NCBI RefSeq assembly: GCF_003001935.1
Contig: NZ_PVNG01000003.1
Span: 642,573 to 706,572 of the forward strand
DNA from: Nonomuraea fuscirosea
GTDB taxonomy: Bacteria; Actinomycetota; Actinomycetes; Streptosporangiales; Streptosporangiaceae
Direction: 5' to 3'
Length of the DNA: 64,000 bases
This document shows, in pieces, positions 1 through 8,813 of this stretch (the stretch's first letter is position 1; the number at the start of each line of letters is the position of its first letter). The notes under the pieces are model-generated. The model ran no database searches and was not told the DNA's origin. It was given only the letters and a program-made list of their open reading frames with translations. Both the position numbers and the translations under genes were made by a program.

Positions 1-3000
1 GTCGAGCGGGGAGCGGGTCAGCGCGTACTCGGCCAGCAGCAGCTCACCGCCGTACGCCAGCGCGCCCCACAGCTCCCACACCGCGAAGTCGAAAGAGAAG
101 GAGTGGAACTGCACCCACACGTCGTCCGGGCCGAACCCCATGTCGGGCTGGGTGCCGGCGAGCAGCGCCACCACGCTGGAGTGCGGCACCACGACACCCT
201 TGGGCCGGCCGGTCGATCCCGAGGTGTAGATGACGTATGCCGGGTCGTTCCAGTCGGCTTCGGCCATGGCTGCGGCGGTGTCCGACGGCACCTCGCCATC
301 CCGCGCGTCCGACGGCGCCCCCCGATCCCGGCCGTCCGGCGGCTGCTCGCCCTCCTGCCCGGGCAGCGACACCTCGCCGTCCAGTGTGAGCACCCGGGCC
401 GGCACTCCCGCCCTGGTCGCCAGCTCAGTGAAACGCTCCCGTTCCGTCCCGTCCACGAGGACGACCTTCGGGGCGGCGTCGGCGAGCACGTACGCCAGCC
501 GTTCGTCCGGATAGGCCAGGTCCAGCGGCACGTACGCGCCGCCCGCGCTGACGACCGCGATCAGCGCGACGACCTGCTCCAGCGAGCGCGGAACGGCGAC
601 CGCGACCCGCTCGCCCGGCCGCACCCCGGCGGCGCGCAGCGCCATGGCCAGCTCGTCCTTGGCCGCGGCCAGCTCGCCGTAGGTCATCGATCGGGTGCCG
701 CCGTCGAGCGCGCACTGGGTGACGGCGGTGGCGGCCGGGTCACGGCGCGCGGCGGCGTCGAACAGCCCCCCCAGGGTCACCGGCGTGATCACCCCGTCCG
801 CGTTCACCGCCGCGGTGACCGGTGAGTCCGGTCGGGTGAGCAGGCCGGTGAGGGTGCGGGTGAAGGTCAGCAGGACCGCCCGCGCCCGTGACTCCCGCAG
901 CAGCTCCCCGTCATAGATCAGGTTGAACCGGGCCCGCCCGCCCGCCTCCCGCTCGACCACCAGCGTCAGCGGATAGTGCGGCGCCCCCTCGTTCACCAGG
1001 TCGCTGATGACGAACTCGTCGCCGGGCCTGCGCAGGGACGCCACGTCCGTCGGCACGTCGAACACCACCAGCGTGTCGAACAGCGTCCCGCTCCCGGCCA
1101 GGCGGCCGATCCGGGTCAGGGAGACGTGCTGGTGCTCCAGCACCGCGCTCTGGTGCTCCCGTACCGAGGCGAGCAGGTCACGCGCCGTCGTGTCGTTCGA
1201 CCACCGGACCCGTACGGGGATCGTGTTGATGAGCAGCCCCACCATGTCCTTGATGCCCGGAACGTCCGCGTCGCGCCCGGACACCGTGGACCCGAACACC
1301 ACGTCCCGCCCCTGCAGGATCCCGCCCAGCGTCACCGCCCACGCGCTGTGCACGGCGACGCTCAGCGGCACGCCGGCCGCCCGCGCGGCGGCGTCGACGT
1401 CGCCGTCCAGCGCCGCGAGGTCCTCACCGGAGACGCCGGTCTCCGCGAACCGCCCCGACGGGGTGTGTCCCTCGGCGACCAGCGACGGGCCGGGCAGCCC
1501 GGCGAGCTGCTCGCGCCACACCCGGTCGCTCTCGTCGCCGTCACGCGCCGCGAGCGCGCGCACGTGCCCGGCGAATCCGTCCCGTACGTGCACGCTCCCC
1601 GGCGCGTGGTACTCGGCCAGCAGCGCCCGCAGCATCGGCGGCACCGACCAGCCGTCGGCGACGATGTGGTGCACGGTCTGCACCAGGACGCTCCGCCCCG
1701 GCCCGGTACGGACGAGCGTGTAGCGCGTCAGCGGCCCCGCGGCCAGGTCGAACCCGGCGCGGCGGTCACGTTCGGCCAGGTCGCGCAGCTCGTCACCGGT
1801 GATGCCGGGACGATCGAGGGTGCGGAAGGGCGCCGTCACGCCGCTCTCCAGCACCGAGACCACCCGGCCGTCGGCGAGGGCGACGAACCGGGCGGCCAGG
1901 TTCGGATGAAGGGCGAGCAGCCGGGTGGCCGCGGCCGCGAGCCGGCCGGCGTCCACCTCACCGTCGAGCATCAGGATCTGCTGCTCGACGTAGCTGCCGG
2001 CCGAGTCGTCGTCGAAGACCGAGTGGAAGTACAGGCCCTCCTGCAGCGGCGTCAGCGGCAGGACGTCGAGCAGCGCCGGGCCGTCGAGCGCGTCCACGTC
2101 GGCCTGCGTGAGGGTGACCGCGGCGAAGTCGCTGGGGGAGTGGCCGCCGGTGTCGAGCGCGGCCAGCCCGGTCAAGGCCCGCAGGAAGTACCCGCCGATG
2201 GTGGCGACGTCCTCGTCGGTGAACAGCCCGTCCGGCCACGAGATGCTGGTGACCAGCTCGTACGCCCCCGTCGCCCCGGGCTCGGCGATGGCGTTGAACT
2301 CCAGGGCGCGCGGCAGCCGCATCTTCGGATCGCGCTTCTCGCCCAGTTGCCCGGTGGCGCCGGCGAGCTGCCAGTCCCCGGGCGTGCCCGCGTCGTAGCG
2401 GCCCAGGTAGTTGAAGAGCACCTGCGGGGCGGGCGCGTCGAACGCGACGCCGGCCAGGTACCGCAGGGCCCCGTAGGAGATCCCGTTGTCCGGCACCCGG
2501 GCGAGATCCTCCTTGACCGCCTTGAGCGCGGCCGACAGATAGGCGGGGCCGGTGAGGTCGGCCGCCGCGCCGGGGTCCACGGTCACCGGGAACAACGTGG
2601 TGAACCAGCCCACCGTCCGCGACAGGTCGGGCTCGAAACCGGCGGCGCCGGCCACGAACCGCGCCTCCCGGCCGTGCCCTTCGAGCTCGATGTGCGCGAA
2701 CGTCTGCTCCTGCCCGAGGTCGCGCCGCCACCGGGCGAGGGCGACGGCGAGCGCGGTCAGCAGGACGTCGCCGACCCCGGCGTGGAACCTGGCGGGCACC
2801 TCGCCGAGCAGCGCCGCCGTGACGTCGGGCCCGGCCGTGACGGTGCGTACCCGTTCCCTGGCGACGACGTCGGAGCCGGTGAGGGGACGCCGGCCGAGCG
2901 GGCGGTCGGGACCGGGCAGGGGGCGCTGGAAGTGGCCGGGGTCCGCCTCGGACGCCGCCCGTTCCAGCAGCTGCGCCCAGCGCCGGAACGACGTGCCCAC

Positions 3001-5637
3001 CGGCGGCGGCTCGACCGGCGTGCCCGAGGCGAGCTGCCGCCACCCTGTGGCCAGGTCGTCCATCAGCACCCGCCACGAGACGCCGTCGATCACCACGTGG
3101 TGGGCGGCCAGCACGAGCTGCCGGGACGCGCGCCGCCACACGGCCCGCAGCATCACGCCGTCGTCCGGGCTCAGCCCCGCGGTGGCGAGCTCCACACACT
3201 CGTCGAGCGGCCGGTCGCTCTCCTCCCAGCTCGCCACGGCCGTGTCAGGCTCGGGGACGTGGAACCCCCACGGCTCGTCGCGGACCAGCCGGGCGCGCAG
3301 CATGTCGTGCCGCCTGACCAGGGCGGTGAGCAACTCGCCGAGGGCGTCGGCGGTGAGCCCGTCCGGCGTGTTGAGCACCACGGACTGCACGAAACCGTCG
3401 ATCGCGTCCGTGGTCCCGGCGAGCCAGCGCACGATGGGTGTGCCCGCGAAGGGACCGGTCGGGACGTCCTGAAGGTCCGCCGACGCGGCCTCGGCCGGGA
3501 CGGCCACCGCCGCCAGCGCGCCCACGGTGAGGTTGGTGAAGATCTGCGTCGCGGTGACGTGCAGGCCCGCGTCGCGCAACGCGCTCATCAGGGAGATCGC
3601 CATGAGGCTGTCGCCGCCGAGCCGGAAGAAGTTCTGGTCCGGGCCGACCTCCTCCAGCCGCAGCACGGAGGCGACGGCCGCGCACACGACCCGCTCGTTC
3701 TCGGTGGCGGGCGCGGCGGCCGAGCCGGTACGGAGCTCCGGCTCGGGCAGCGCGGCGCGGTCCAGCTTGCCGTTCGCGGTGAGGGGGAACTCCTTCAGCA
3801 CGACGACGTGGGCCGGCACCATGTACTCGACCAGGTGCTCGGCGGCCCACGCCCGGACCTCGTCGGGGCTCAGGCCGCCGTCGCCGGAGACGGGGATGAC
3901 GTACCCGACCAGATAGGTGCCGCCGGCTGCGTTCTTCCTGGCGACGACGCAGGTGTGCCGGACACGGGGGTGCTCGGCGAGGCCGATCTCGACGTCCTCG
4001 ATCTCCAGCCGCATGCCGCGGATCTTGACCTGGTTGTCGGCCCGGCCGAGGAAGTCCAGGGACCCGTCGGGGGCGAAGCGGGCCAGGTCGCCGGTGCGGT
4101 ACAGGCGGGAGCCGTCGCCGGCGAACGGGTTCGCCACGAAGCGGGAGGCGGTCAGGCCGGGCGCGTTGACGTAGCCGCGGCCGAGCAGGAAACCGCCTGC
4201 GTACAGCTCGCCGCCGACGCCGAAGGGGACCGGGCGCAGCTCGTCGTCCAGCACGTACAGCTGCGTGTTGGGGTTGGCACGGCCGATCGAGGTGGACAGT
4301 CGTTCGGCGGCGCCCCGGTAGATCACGTGCGAGACGCCGATCGTCGTCTCAGCCGGGCCGTAGCCGTGGTACATGGGGATGCCGAGCCGGGTGCGGAAGC
4401 GTTCGTACAGGTCGGGGGTGAGCACCTCGCCGCCGCACCACACGTGCCGCAGGCTGTCCAGCCGCCCGGAGCCGCCCTCGATCTCCAGCAGCACGTCCAG
4501 CATGGACGACACCAGATAGGTGAACGTGACGCGCTGCCCGGCGATCACGCTCAGCAGGTGGTGCGGGTCGCGTTCGCCGCCGGGCCGCAGCACCACCAGC
4601 CGGCCGCCGCACACCAGCGGCAGGAAGATCTCGTTGATGGAGATGTCGAACGACAGCGGCGCCTTGAACAGCGACGCGTCGTCATGGCCGAAGCCGAGGA
4701 TCTCGCGGCTCTGCCACAGCAGCCGCTCGCTGATCGCCTCGTGCCGGATCATCGCGCCCTTGGGCCGCCCGGTCGAACCGGAGGTGAAGATCACGTACGC
4801 CAGCGCGGGGCCGGGGATGTCCCCACCGGTGTCCCCGGTCGGGTAAGCGCCGAACCGCCACGCGTCCAGATCGACGGCCACGGCCTCCGGCTCGCCCGCC
4901 GCGCCCGCGCCCGAGCCGTCGAGCTGCAGCACCACGCCGGCGTCCGCGATCACGACCGCCCGGCGCGCGGCCGGCCAGCGCGGGTCCAGCGGCACGAACG
5001 CGCCCCCGGCCTGCAGCACGGCCAGCAGGCCGAGCACCATCTCGGCGGAGCGGTCCAGCGAGACGCCGACGATCTGCTCGGCGGTGAGACCGCGTTCGAT
5101 CAGGTGGTGGGCGAGCTGGTTGGACAGCGCGGCCGCCTCGCGGTAGGTCAGCGACCGCCGCTCGTCCACGATGGCGACGGCGTCCGGCCTGGTCCTGGCC
5201 TGCTCGCGGAACATCTCCACGATGGTGGGGCGCTCCCGGTCGGCCCTGGTGTCGTTCCACCTGGCCAGGGTCTCCAGCCGGGCCGCCACACTGGAGGGGC
5301 CCACGGTGCCGACCGGCCGGTCGGGGAAGTCGGCCAGGTCGTCCAGCGCCAGCTGCGCCTCGGCCGGGTCGACGCCGCCGGGCACGACGATGCTCCGGCC
5401 GTCCGCACCGACCTCCCACCCCGCGACACGCTCATGGTCTCCCGCCCAGTCGAGGACGTCGGCGAACGGGGTCGCGGGGGTGAGGTCCAGCCGGTCGGGG
5501 CTCTGGCCGGTGGCCCAGTAGGCGAGCCCGGCGGCGCAGGCCAGGGTGATGGTCCTGTCGGAACGGTCACCGGTCCGCCGGCGCACGCCGGCCAGTCGCG
5601 CGGGAGAGAGCGATACGAGACGAGGGCTCGCTTCCAT
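1..5637 (-). CDS. cchH: Siderophore NRPS, coelichelin synthetase type, partial (3' end beyond window)
   Basis: Non-ribosomal peptide synthetase; 1,879 codons are visible and the frame is still open at position 1. Domain order by residue: a degenerate 140-residue N-terminal stretch; A1 (about 140-640; TSGSTGRPKG near 280); PCP1 (FFRLGGDSLMAI near 670); an epimerisation domain (HHVVIDGVSW near 845, FNYLGR near 1075); a condensation domain (LPLTPLQEGLYFHS near 1195, HHIVADGWS near 1320); then the start of A2 (YVIYTSGSTGRPKG near 1805). Mapping A1 onto the PheA pocket gives DINYWGGIGK, which I recall as the formyl-hydroxyornithine code of coelichelin synthetase. A2 shows D-F-A-V-W, fitting threonine (DFW...). 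Module order A-PCP-E/C-A matches CchH. Start ATG at 5637, 24 bases after the upstream exporter gene. The missing part should hold PCP2-E2 and a hydroxyornithine module. Confidence 0.9.
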   Translation of the reverse strand, partial: MEASPRLVSLSPARLAGVRRRTGDRSDRTITLACAAGLAYWATGQSPDRLDLTPATPFADVLDWAGDHERVAGWEVGADGRSIVVPGGVDPAEAQLALDDLADFPDRPVGTVGPSSVAARLETLARWNDTRADRERPTIVEMFREQARTRPDAVAIVDERRSLTYREAAALSNQLAHHLIERGLTAEQIVGVSLDRSAEMVLGLLAVLQAGGAFVPLDPRWPAARRAVVIADAGVVLQLDGSGAGAAGEPEAVAVDLDAWRFGAYPTGDTGGDIPGPALAYVIFTSGSTGRPKGAMIRHEAISERLLWQSREILGFGHDDASLFKAPLSFDISINEIFLPLVCGGRLVVLRPGGERDPHHLLSVIAGQRVTFTYLVSSMLDVLLEIEGGSGRLDSLRHVWCGGEVLTPDLYERFRTRLGIPMYHGYGPAETTIGVSHVIYRGAAERLSTSIGRANPNTQLYVLDDELRPVPFGVGGELYAGGFLLGRGYVNAPGLTASRFVANPFAGDGSRLYRTGDLARFAPDGSLDFLGRADNQVKIRGMRLEIEDVEIGLAEHPRVRHTCVVARKNAAGGTYLVGYVIPVSGDGGLSPDEVRAWAAEHLVEYMVPAHVVVLKEFPLTANGKLDRAALPEPELRTGSAAAPATENERVVCAAVASVLRLEEVGPDQNFFRLGGDSLMAISLMSALRDAGLHVTATQIFTNLTVGALAAVAVPAEAASADLQDVPTGPFAGTPIVRWLAGTTDAIDGFVQSVVLNTPDGLTADALGELLTALVRRHDMLRARLVRDEPWGFHVPEPDTAVASWEESDRPLDECVELATAGLSPDDGVMLRAVWRRASRQLVLAAHHVVIDGVSWRVLMDDLATGWRQLASGTPVEPPPVGTSFRRWAQLLERAASEADPGHFQRPLPGPDRPLGRRPLTGSDVVARERVRTVTAGPDVTAALLGEVPARFHAGVGDVLLTALAVALARWRRDLGQEQTFAHIELEGHGREARFVAGAAGFEPDLSRTVGWFTTLFPVTVDPGAAADLTGPAYLSAALKAVKEDLARVPDNGISYGALRYLAGVAFDAPAPQVLFNYLGRYDAGTPGDWQLAGATGQLGEKRDPKMRLPRALEFNAIAEPGATGAYELVTSISWPDGLFTDEDVATIGGYFLRALTGLAALDTGGHSPSDFAAVTLTQADVDALDGPALLDVLPLTPLQEGLYFHSVFDDDSAGSYVEQQILMLDGEVDAGRLAAAATRLLALHPNLAARFVALADGRVVSVLESGVTAPFRTLDRPGITGDELRDLAERDRRAGFDLAAGPLTRYTLVRTGPGRSVLVQTVHHIVADGWSVPPMLRALLAEYHAPGSVHVRDGFAGHVRALAARDGDESDRVWREQLAGLPGPSLVAEGHTPSGRFAETGVSGEDLAALDGDVDAAARAAGVPLSVAVHSAWAVTLGGILQGRDVVFGSTVSGRDADVPGIKDMVGLLINTIPVRVRWSNDTTARDLLASVREHQSAVLEHQHVSLTRIGRLAGSGTLFDTLVVFDVPTDVASLRRPGDEFVISDLVNEGAPHYPLTLVVEREAGGRARFNLIYDGELLRESRARAVLLTFTRTLTGLLTRPDSPVTAAVNADGVITPVTLGGLFDAAARRDPAATAVTQCALDGGTRSMTYGELAAAKDELAMALRAAGVRPGERVAVAVPRSLEQVVALIAVVSAGGAYVPLDLAYPDERLAYVLADAAPKVVLVDGTERERFTELATRAGVPARVLTLDGEVSLPGQEGEQPPDGRDRGAPSDARDGEVPSDTAAAMAEADWNDPAYVIYTSGSTGRPKGVVVPHSSVVALLAGTQPDMGFGPDDVWVQFHSFSFDFAVWELWGALAYGGELLLAEYALTRSPLD

Positions 5638-5661
5638 CAGCCATCCTTCGATAGTCAGGTT

Positions 5662-7488
5662 CTAGGAGCCTTCCTGCCAGGCCTGCCAGAGCCGGGCGTA
5701 CCGGCCGCCCCGGGCGACCAGCTCCGCGTGGGTGCCCTGTTCCACGACGCGCCCGGCGTCGAGGACGGCGATGCGGTCGGCCGCCATCGCCTGGGTCAGC
5801 CGGTGCGCCACGTAGAGCGTGGTCCGGCCCGCGCACGCGGCCGTCACGGCCCGTTCCAGCTCGGCGGCGCCCTGGCTGCCCGCCTCCGCGGTCGACTCGT
5901 CCAGCACCACCACCGGCGACCGGTGCAGGATCAGCCGGGCCAGCGCGAGCTGGGCGACCTTGGTGCCGTCCAGCCGTTCGCCGCCCTCGCCGACCACCGT
6001 GTCCAGCCCGTCCGGCAGCGCCTCGACCCACGGGGTCGCGCCGACGGTGCGCAGCGCGTCCATCAGCTCGGCCTCGCCCGCCTCCGGTGCGGCCAGCCGC
6101 AGATCGTCGGCGAGCGGCCCGGAGAACACGTGCGTCTCCTGCGTCAGGATGCTGACCAGGGCCCGTGCCCCCGCCTCGTCCAGCCCGGCCAGGTCGGTCG
6201 AGCTGATCCGCACCGAGCCGGCCTGCGGAGTGCCGATGCCCGCGATCAGCGCCGCCAGCGTCGTCTTGCCCGCGCCCGTCGCCCCCACCAGGGCGAGCGA
6301 ACCGCCCGCCGGGATCGACAGGTTCACGTCCACCAGCACCGGCCGCTCCGTGCCCGGGTAGGCGAACGTCAGTCCCTCCACCGTCACCGGGTACGGCCCG
6401 CCGTCCGCCGGCGCGGCCGGAGCCAGGCCCACCAGCCGCTCCTCGGCAGGCTCGGCCAGCACGCCGACCAGCCGGGTCAGGCTGGCGCCCGACTTCTGCG
6501 CCTCGTCGAACGTGAACATGATGGCGCCCAGCGGATTGAACAGCCGGTGGAACAGCAGCGGGGCCACCGACGCCTGGCCCAGGGTGACGGCGCCGGCCTC
6601 CAGCAGCACGTACCCGACCACGATGATCAGGCTCAGCCCGATGAACTCGGCCCGGTTCTCCCTGCCGACGAACCGGCCGAAGAACCGGAACACCTCGATG
6701 CCGAGGTCGCGCACCCGCCACGACTCGCGGGTGACCCGCGCGCGGAAGTCCGCTTCGAGGCGGTAGGCGCGGACGGTGTCGATCCCGTTCAGGCCGCTGA
6801 TGAGCGCCTGCGCGCGGTCGGCCTGGGCCTCGCGCTGGCGCTGGTAGAGCGGCGCCGACCGGGGCAGATACCAGCGCAGGGCCAGCCAGTACGCGGGCAG
6901 CGCCCCCGCCCCCGCCAGCCCGAGCCGCCAGTCCAGCCCGAACATGCCGGCCGTGGCGATGGCGACCAGCACCCCGGAGGAGAACACCGTGGGAACGGCC
7001 GTGCGGATGCCCTTGGACACCACGGCCACGTCGTCGCCGACCCTGGACAGCACGTCGCCCCGGCCGACCTGCTCGATCCGCGCGCTCGGCATGCCCAGCA
7101 CCGCCCGGACGGCGGCCTCGCGCAGCCTGGCGAGCAGGTCCGCGCCCAGCCGCCCGATCAGGTACGTCGAGCCGGCCGTGGCGGCGGCGCCGAGCAGCAC
7201 GGCGGCCACCAGCAGCGCCCCGATCGTGACGAGCACCGACGGCGGCTCGCCCGCGACGACCCCGTCCACCACCTGGCCGAGGATGAACACCGGCACCACC
7301 TGGAGCGCCGCGCCCGCCACGGTGGTCAGCACGGCGGCGGTCGTCAGCCCCGGCACCTCCCGCAGGTGCGCGGTCACCCAGCGGGTGGCCTGGGGCCCGG
7401 TCGCGGTGCGCAGGATGACCGGGTCTGCGGTGCTCACGCCTGGATCACGGCGGCTCGGGGGAAGGACACGTCGAGGGGCATCTGCCAT
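5662..7488 (-). CDS. ABC exporter, fused permease-ATPase, siderophore cluster
   Basis: 608 residues with an N-terminal six-helix ABC exporter domain (about 40-320) and a C-terminal ATPase (about 365-600). Walker A is GATGAGKTT and Walker B is VVVLDES. The signature loop reads GERLDGTKVAQLALAR instead of LSGGQ, and the D-loop reads TAEAGS. Such variants occur in actinobacterial siderophore exporters. It lies immediately upstream of the NRPS on the same strand and probably exports the product or a precursor; as a single polypeptide it would act as a homodimer or with an unseen partner. The start is uncertain: ATG 7488 has AAGGG placed too close, and GTG 7437 (591 residues, VSTADP) is equally plausible. 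The iron box at 7540-7558 lies in its promoter. Confidence 0.85.
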   Translation of the reverse strand: MADAPRRVLPPSRRDPGVSTADPVILRTATGPQATRWVTAHLREVPGLTTAAVLTTVAGAALQVVPVFILGQVVDGVVAGEPPSVLVTIGALLVAAVLLGAAATAGSTYLIGRLGADLLARLREAAVRAVLGMPSARIEQVGRGDVLSRVGDDVAVVSKGIRTAVPTVFSSGVLVAIATAGMFGLDWRLGLAGAGALPAYWLALRWYLPRSAPLYQRQREAQADRAQALISGLNGIDTVRAYRLEADFRARVTRESWRVRDLGIEVFRFFGRFVGRENRAEFIGLSLIIVVGYVLLEAGAVTLGQASVAPLLFHRLFNPLGAIMFTFDEAQKSGASLTRLVGVLAEPAEERLVGLAPAAPADGGPYPVTVEGLTFAYPGTERPVLVDVNLSIPAGGSLALVGATGAGKTTLAALIAGIGTPQAGSVRISSTDLAGLDEAGARALVSILTQETHVFSGPLADDLRLAAPEAGEAELMDALRTVGATPWVEALPDGLDTVVGEGGERLDGTKVAQLALARLILHRSPVVVLDESTAEAGSQGAAELERAVTAACAGRTTLYVAHRLTQAMAADRIAVLDAGRVVEQGTHAELVARGGRYARLWQAWQEGS

Positions 7489-7539
7489 CCCTTGCTCTCA
7501 TGCGCCCGTACTGGGCAGGCAAACCGTAACATGGGTAGC

Positions 7540-7558
7540 TTAGGTGAGGCTAACCTTA
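7540..7558. promoter_or_regulatory. Iron box (DmdR/IdeR operator) between exporter and esterase
   Basis: The 19-bp site TTAGGTGAGGCTAACCTTA is close to the DtxR-family palindrome TTAGGTTAGGCTAACCTAA, with two mismatches. It lies 20 bases before the esterase start and about 50 bases before the exporter start, so one bound repressor could block both divergent promoters. Known for the family: Fe(II)-loaded DmdR1/IdeR binds such sites to silence siderophore genes. Confidence 0.88.
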
Positions 7559-7578
7559 CACGCCGTCTGGGGGATCGC

Positions 7579-8706
7579 ATGGACAGCACCTTCGCCGCGT
7601 ACGGGATGCCAGGGGAGCCGGGGACCGGCGCGTTCTGGGCGGCGGCGAAGGGCCCCGCCGCGGTGCCGTCGCAGGACGGCTGGACGGTGCTCTTCCTGTG
7701 GCGCGGCTCTCCGGCGAGCCTGCACTTCGAGAGCTGGTCGGAGCCGGTCGCGTTACGCAGGTGGGAAGCGACCGACTGCTGGTACGCCGAGGTCGCCATG
7801 CCCGCGCGGCTGCGGGTGACCTACTGGCTCGTCAGCGACGGCGCGGCGTACGCGGACCCGTTCAACCCGGTGGGCGCGGGCGGCGACCGGTCCATCGCCG
7901 CGACCCCCGACGCCCCGGACCAGCCGCACTGGCCCGCCGTCGGCGCCGACGACGTCCTGCCCCTGCCGCGCGTCCGCCTGCGCTGGATCAGCGAGCGGCT
8001 CAGTGGGCTCGGCGGGAGGCTGGACGGGCGGCCCGGCGAGCGGCCGGGTGGGCGGCGGCGGACCGTACGCGTCCATCCGGCGGGCGGCGGCGGGCCGATC
8101 GTGCTGCTGCTCGACGGGGACGACTGGCTCCACCTGCACCCGGCCATGACCGCGTTCGACTCGGCCGTCTCCCGTGGCGACCTGCCTCCCGTCACCCTCG
8201 TCTTCCTGCCCGTCCTCGACCGGGACGCCGAGTTCGGCTGCCGGCCCGAGCTGTGGGAGGCGGTCAGGGACGAACTGCTGCCCCTGGTGGCGGAGAGCGG
8301 GGTGCCCGCCGACGCCGGCCGGCTCGTGGTCGCCGGGCAGAGCCTCGGCGGGCTGAGCGCGGTGTACGCGGCGCTGGAATTCCCTGAGCTCGTGTCCCGC
8401 GTGGCCTGCCAGTCGGGCTCGTTCTGGTGGACGCCCGCGGCCTCCGGCCTGGCCGACCCGCTGGGAGGTCCCGTCGGAGGCGTCGTCGCCGAACGGTTGC
8501 GGCGGCGTCCCGATCTGTCCGGTCTGCGGGTCGCGTTCGACCTGGGGGAGCACGAGCCGCGCATGCTGCCGCACGGCGAGCTGGTCGAGACGCTGGCCGC
8601 GGAGGCCGGGGCGACGGTACGGGTCTCGCGCTCGCCCGCCGGCCACGACCGGGCGAGCTGGCGGCACGCCCTGCTCAGGGACGTCGCCTGGGCTCTCAGA
8701 GACTGA
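7579..8706 (+). CDS. cchJ: Siderophore esterase (Fes/IroE/CchJ-like)
   Basis: 375 residues. The N-terminal part (about 30-115, with W-x(3)-S and FNPVG features) looks like the immunoglobulin-like early-set domain of enterochelin esterases; the C-terminal part is an esterase D alpha/beta hydrolase. The nucleophile elbow is GQSLGG (Ser near 258) and the catalytic His is in GHDRASWR near the C-terminus; GEHEP may supply the acid. In this cluster it would release iron by hydrolysing imported ferri-siderophore, or trim the assembled peptide. The frame is open far upstream, but that part is antisense to the NRPS and exporter; ATG 7579 is chosen because it directly follows the iron box. No signal peptide, so cytoplasmic. 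Confidence 0.85.
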   Translation: MDSTFAAYGMPGEPGTGAFWAAAKGPAAVPSQDGWTVLFLWRGSPASLHFESWSEPVALRRWEATDCWYAEVAMPARLRVTYWLVSDGAAYADPFNPVGAGGDRSIAATPDAPDQPHWPAVGADDVLPLPRVRLRWISERLSGLGGRLDGRPGERPGGRRRTVRVHPAGGGGPIVLLLDGDDWLHLHPAMTAFDSAVSRGDLPPVTLVFLPVLDRDAEFGCRPELWEAVRDELLPLVAESGVPADAGRLVVAGQSLGGLSAVYAALEFPELVSRVACQSGSFWWTPAASGLADPLGGPVGGVVAERLRRRPDLSGLRVAFDLGEHEPRMLPHGELVETLAAEAGATVRVSRSPAGHDRASWRHALLRDVAWALRD

Positions 8707-8759
8707 GACGCCCCCGTGAGACGCGCCCGCTCCGGTGATGAGACGCTCCGGTGGTGAGA

Positions 8760-8810
8760 CGCGCCGTGGTGGCGGACCGGCCCGCGCCGGCCGGCCGCCA
8801 CCACGGCGCG
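8760..8810. terminator. Bidirectional hairpin between convergent esterase and monooxygenase
   Basis: A perfect 16-bp stem pairs 8760-8775 with 8795-8810 around a 19-base GC-rich loop that can itself fold. It sits between the two convergent stop codons (8706 and 8814) and is followed by GGGTTT on the + strand, as expected of a shared terminator. Confidence 0.75.
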
Positions 8811-8813
8811 GGT

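Noticed and set aside
976..7578. Very long + strand open frame continuous with the esterase
   Set aside because: It is antisense to the NRPS and exporter, is rich in Arg/Gly/His/Pro with no domain, and exists because of high GC third positions. Only the part from ATG 7579 is real.
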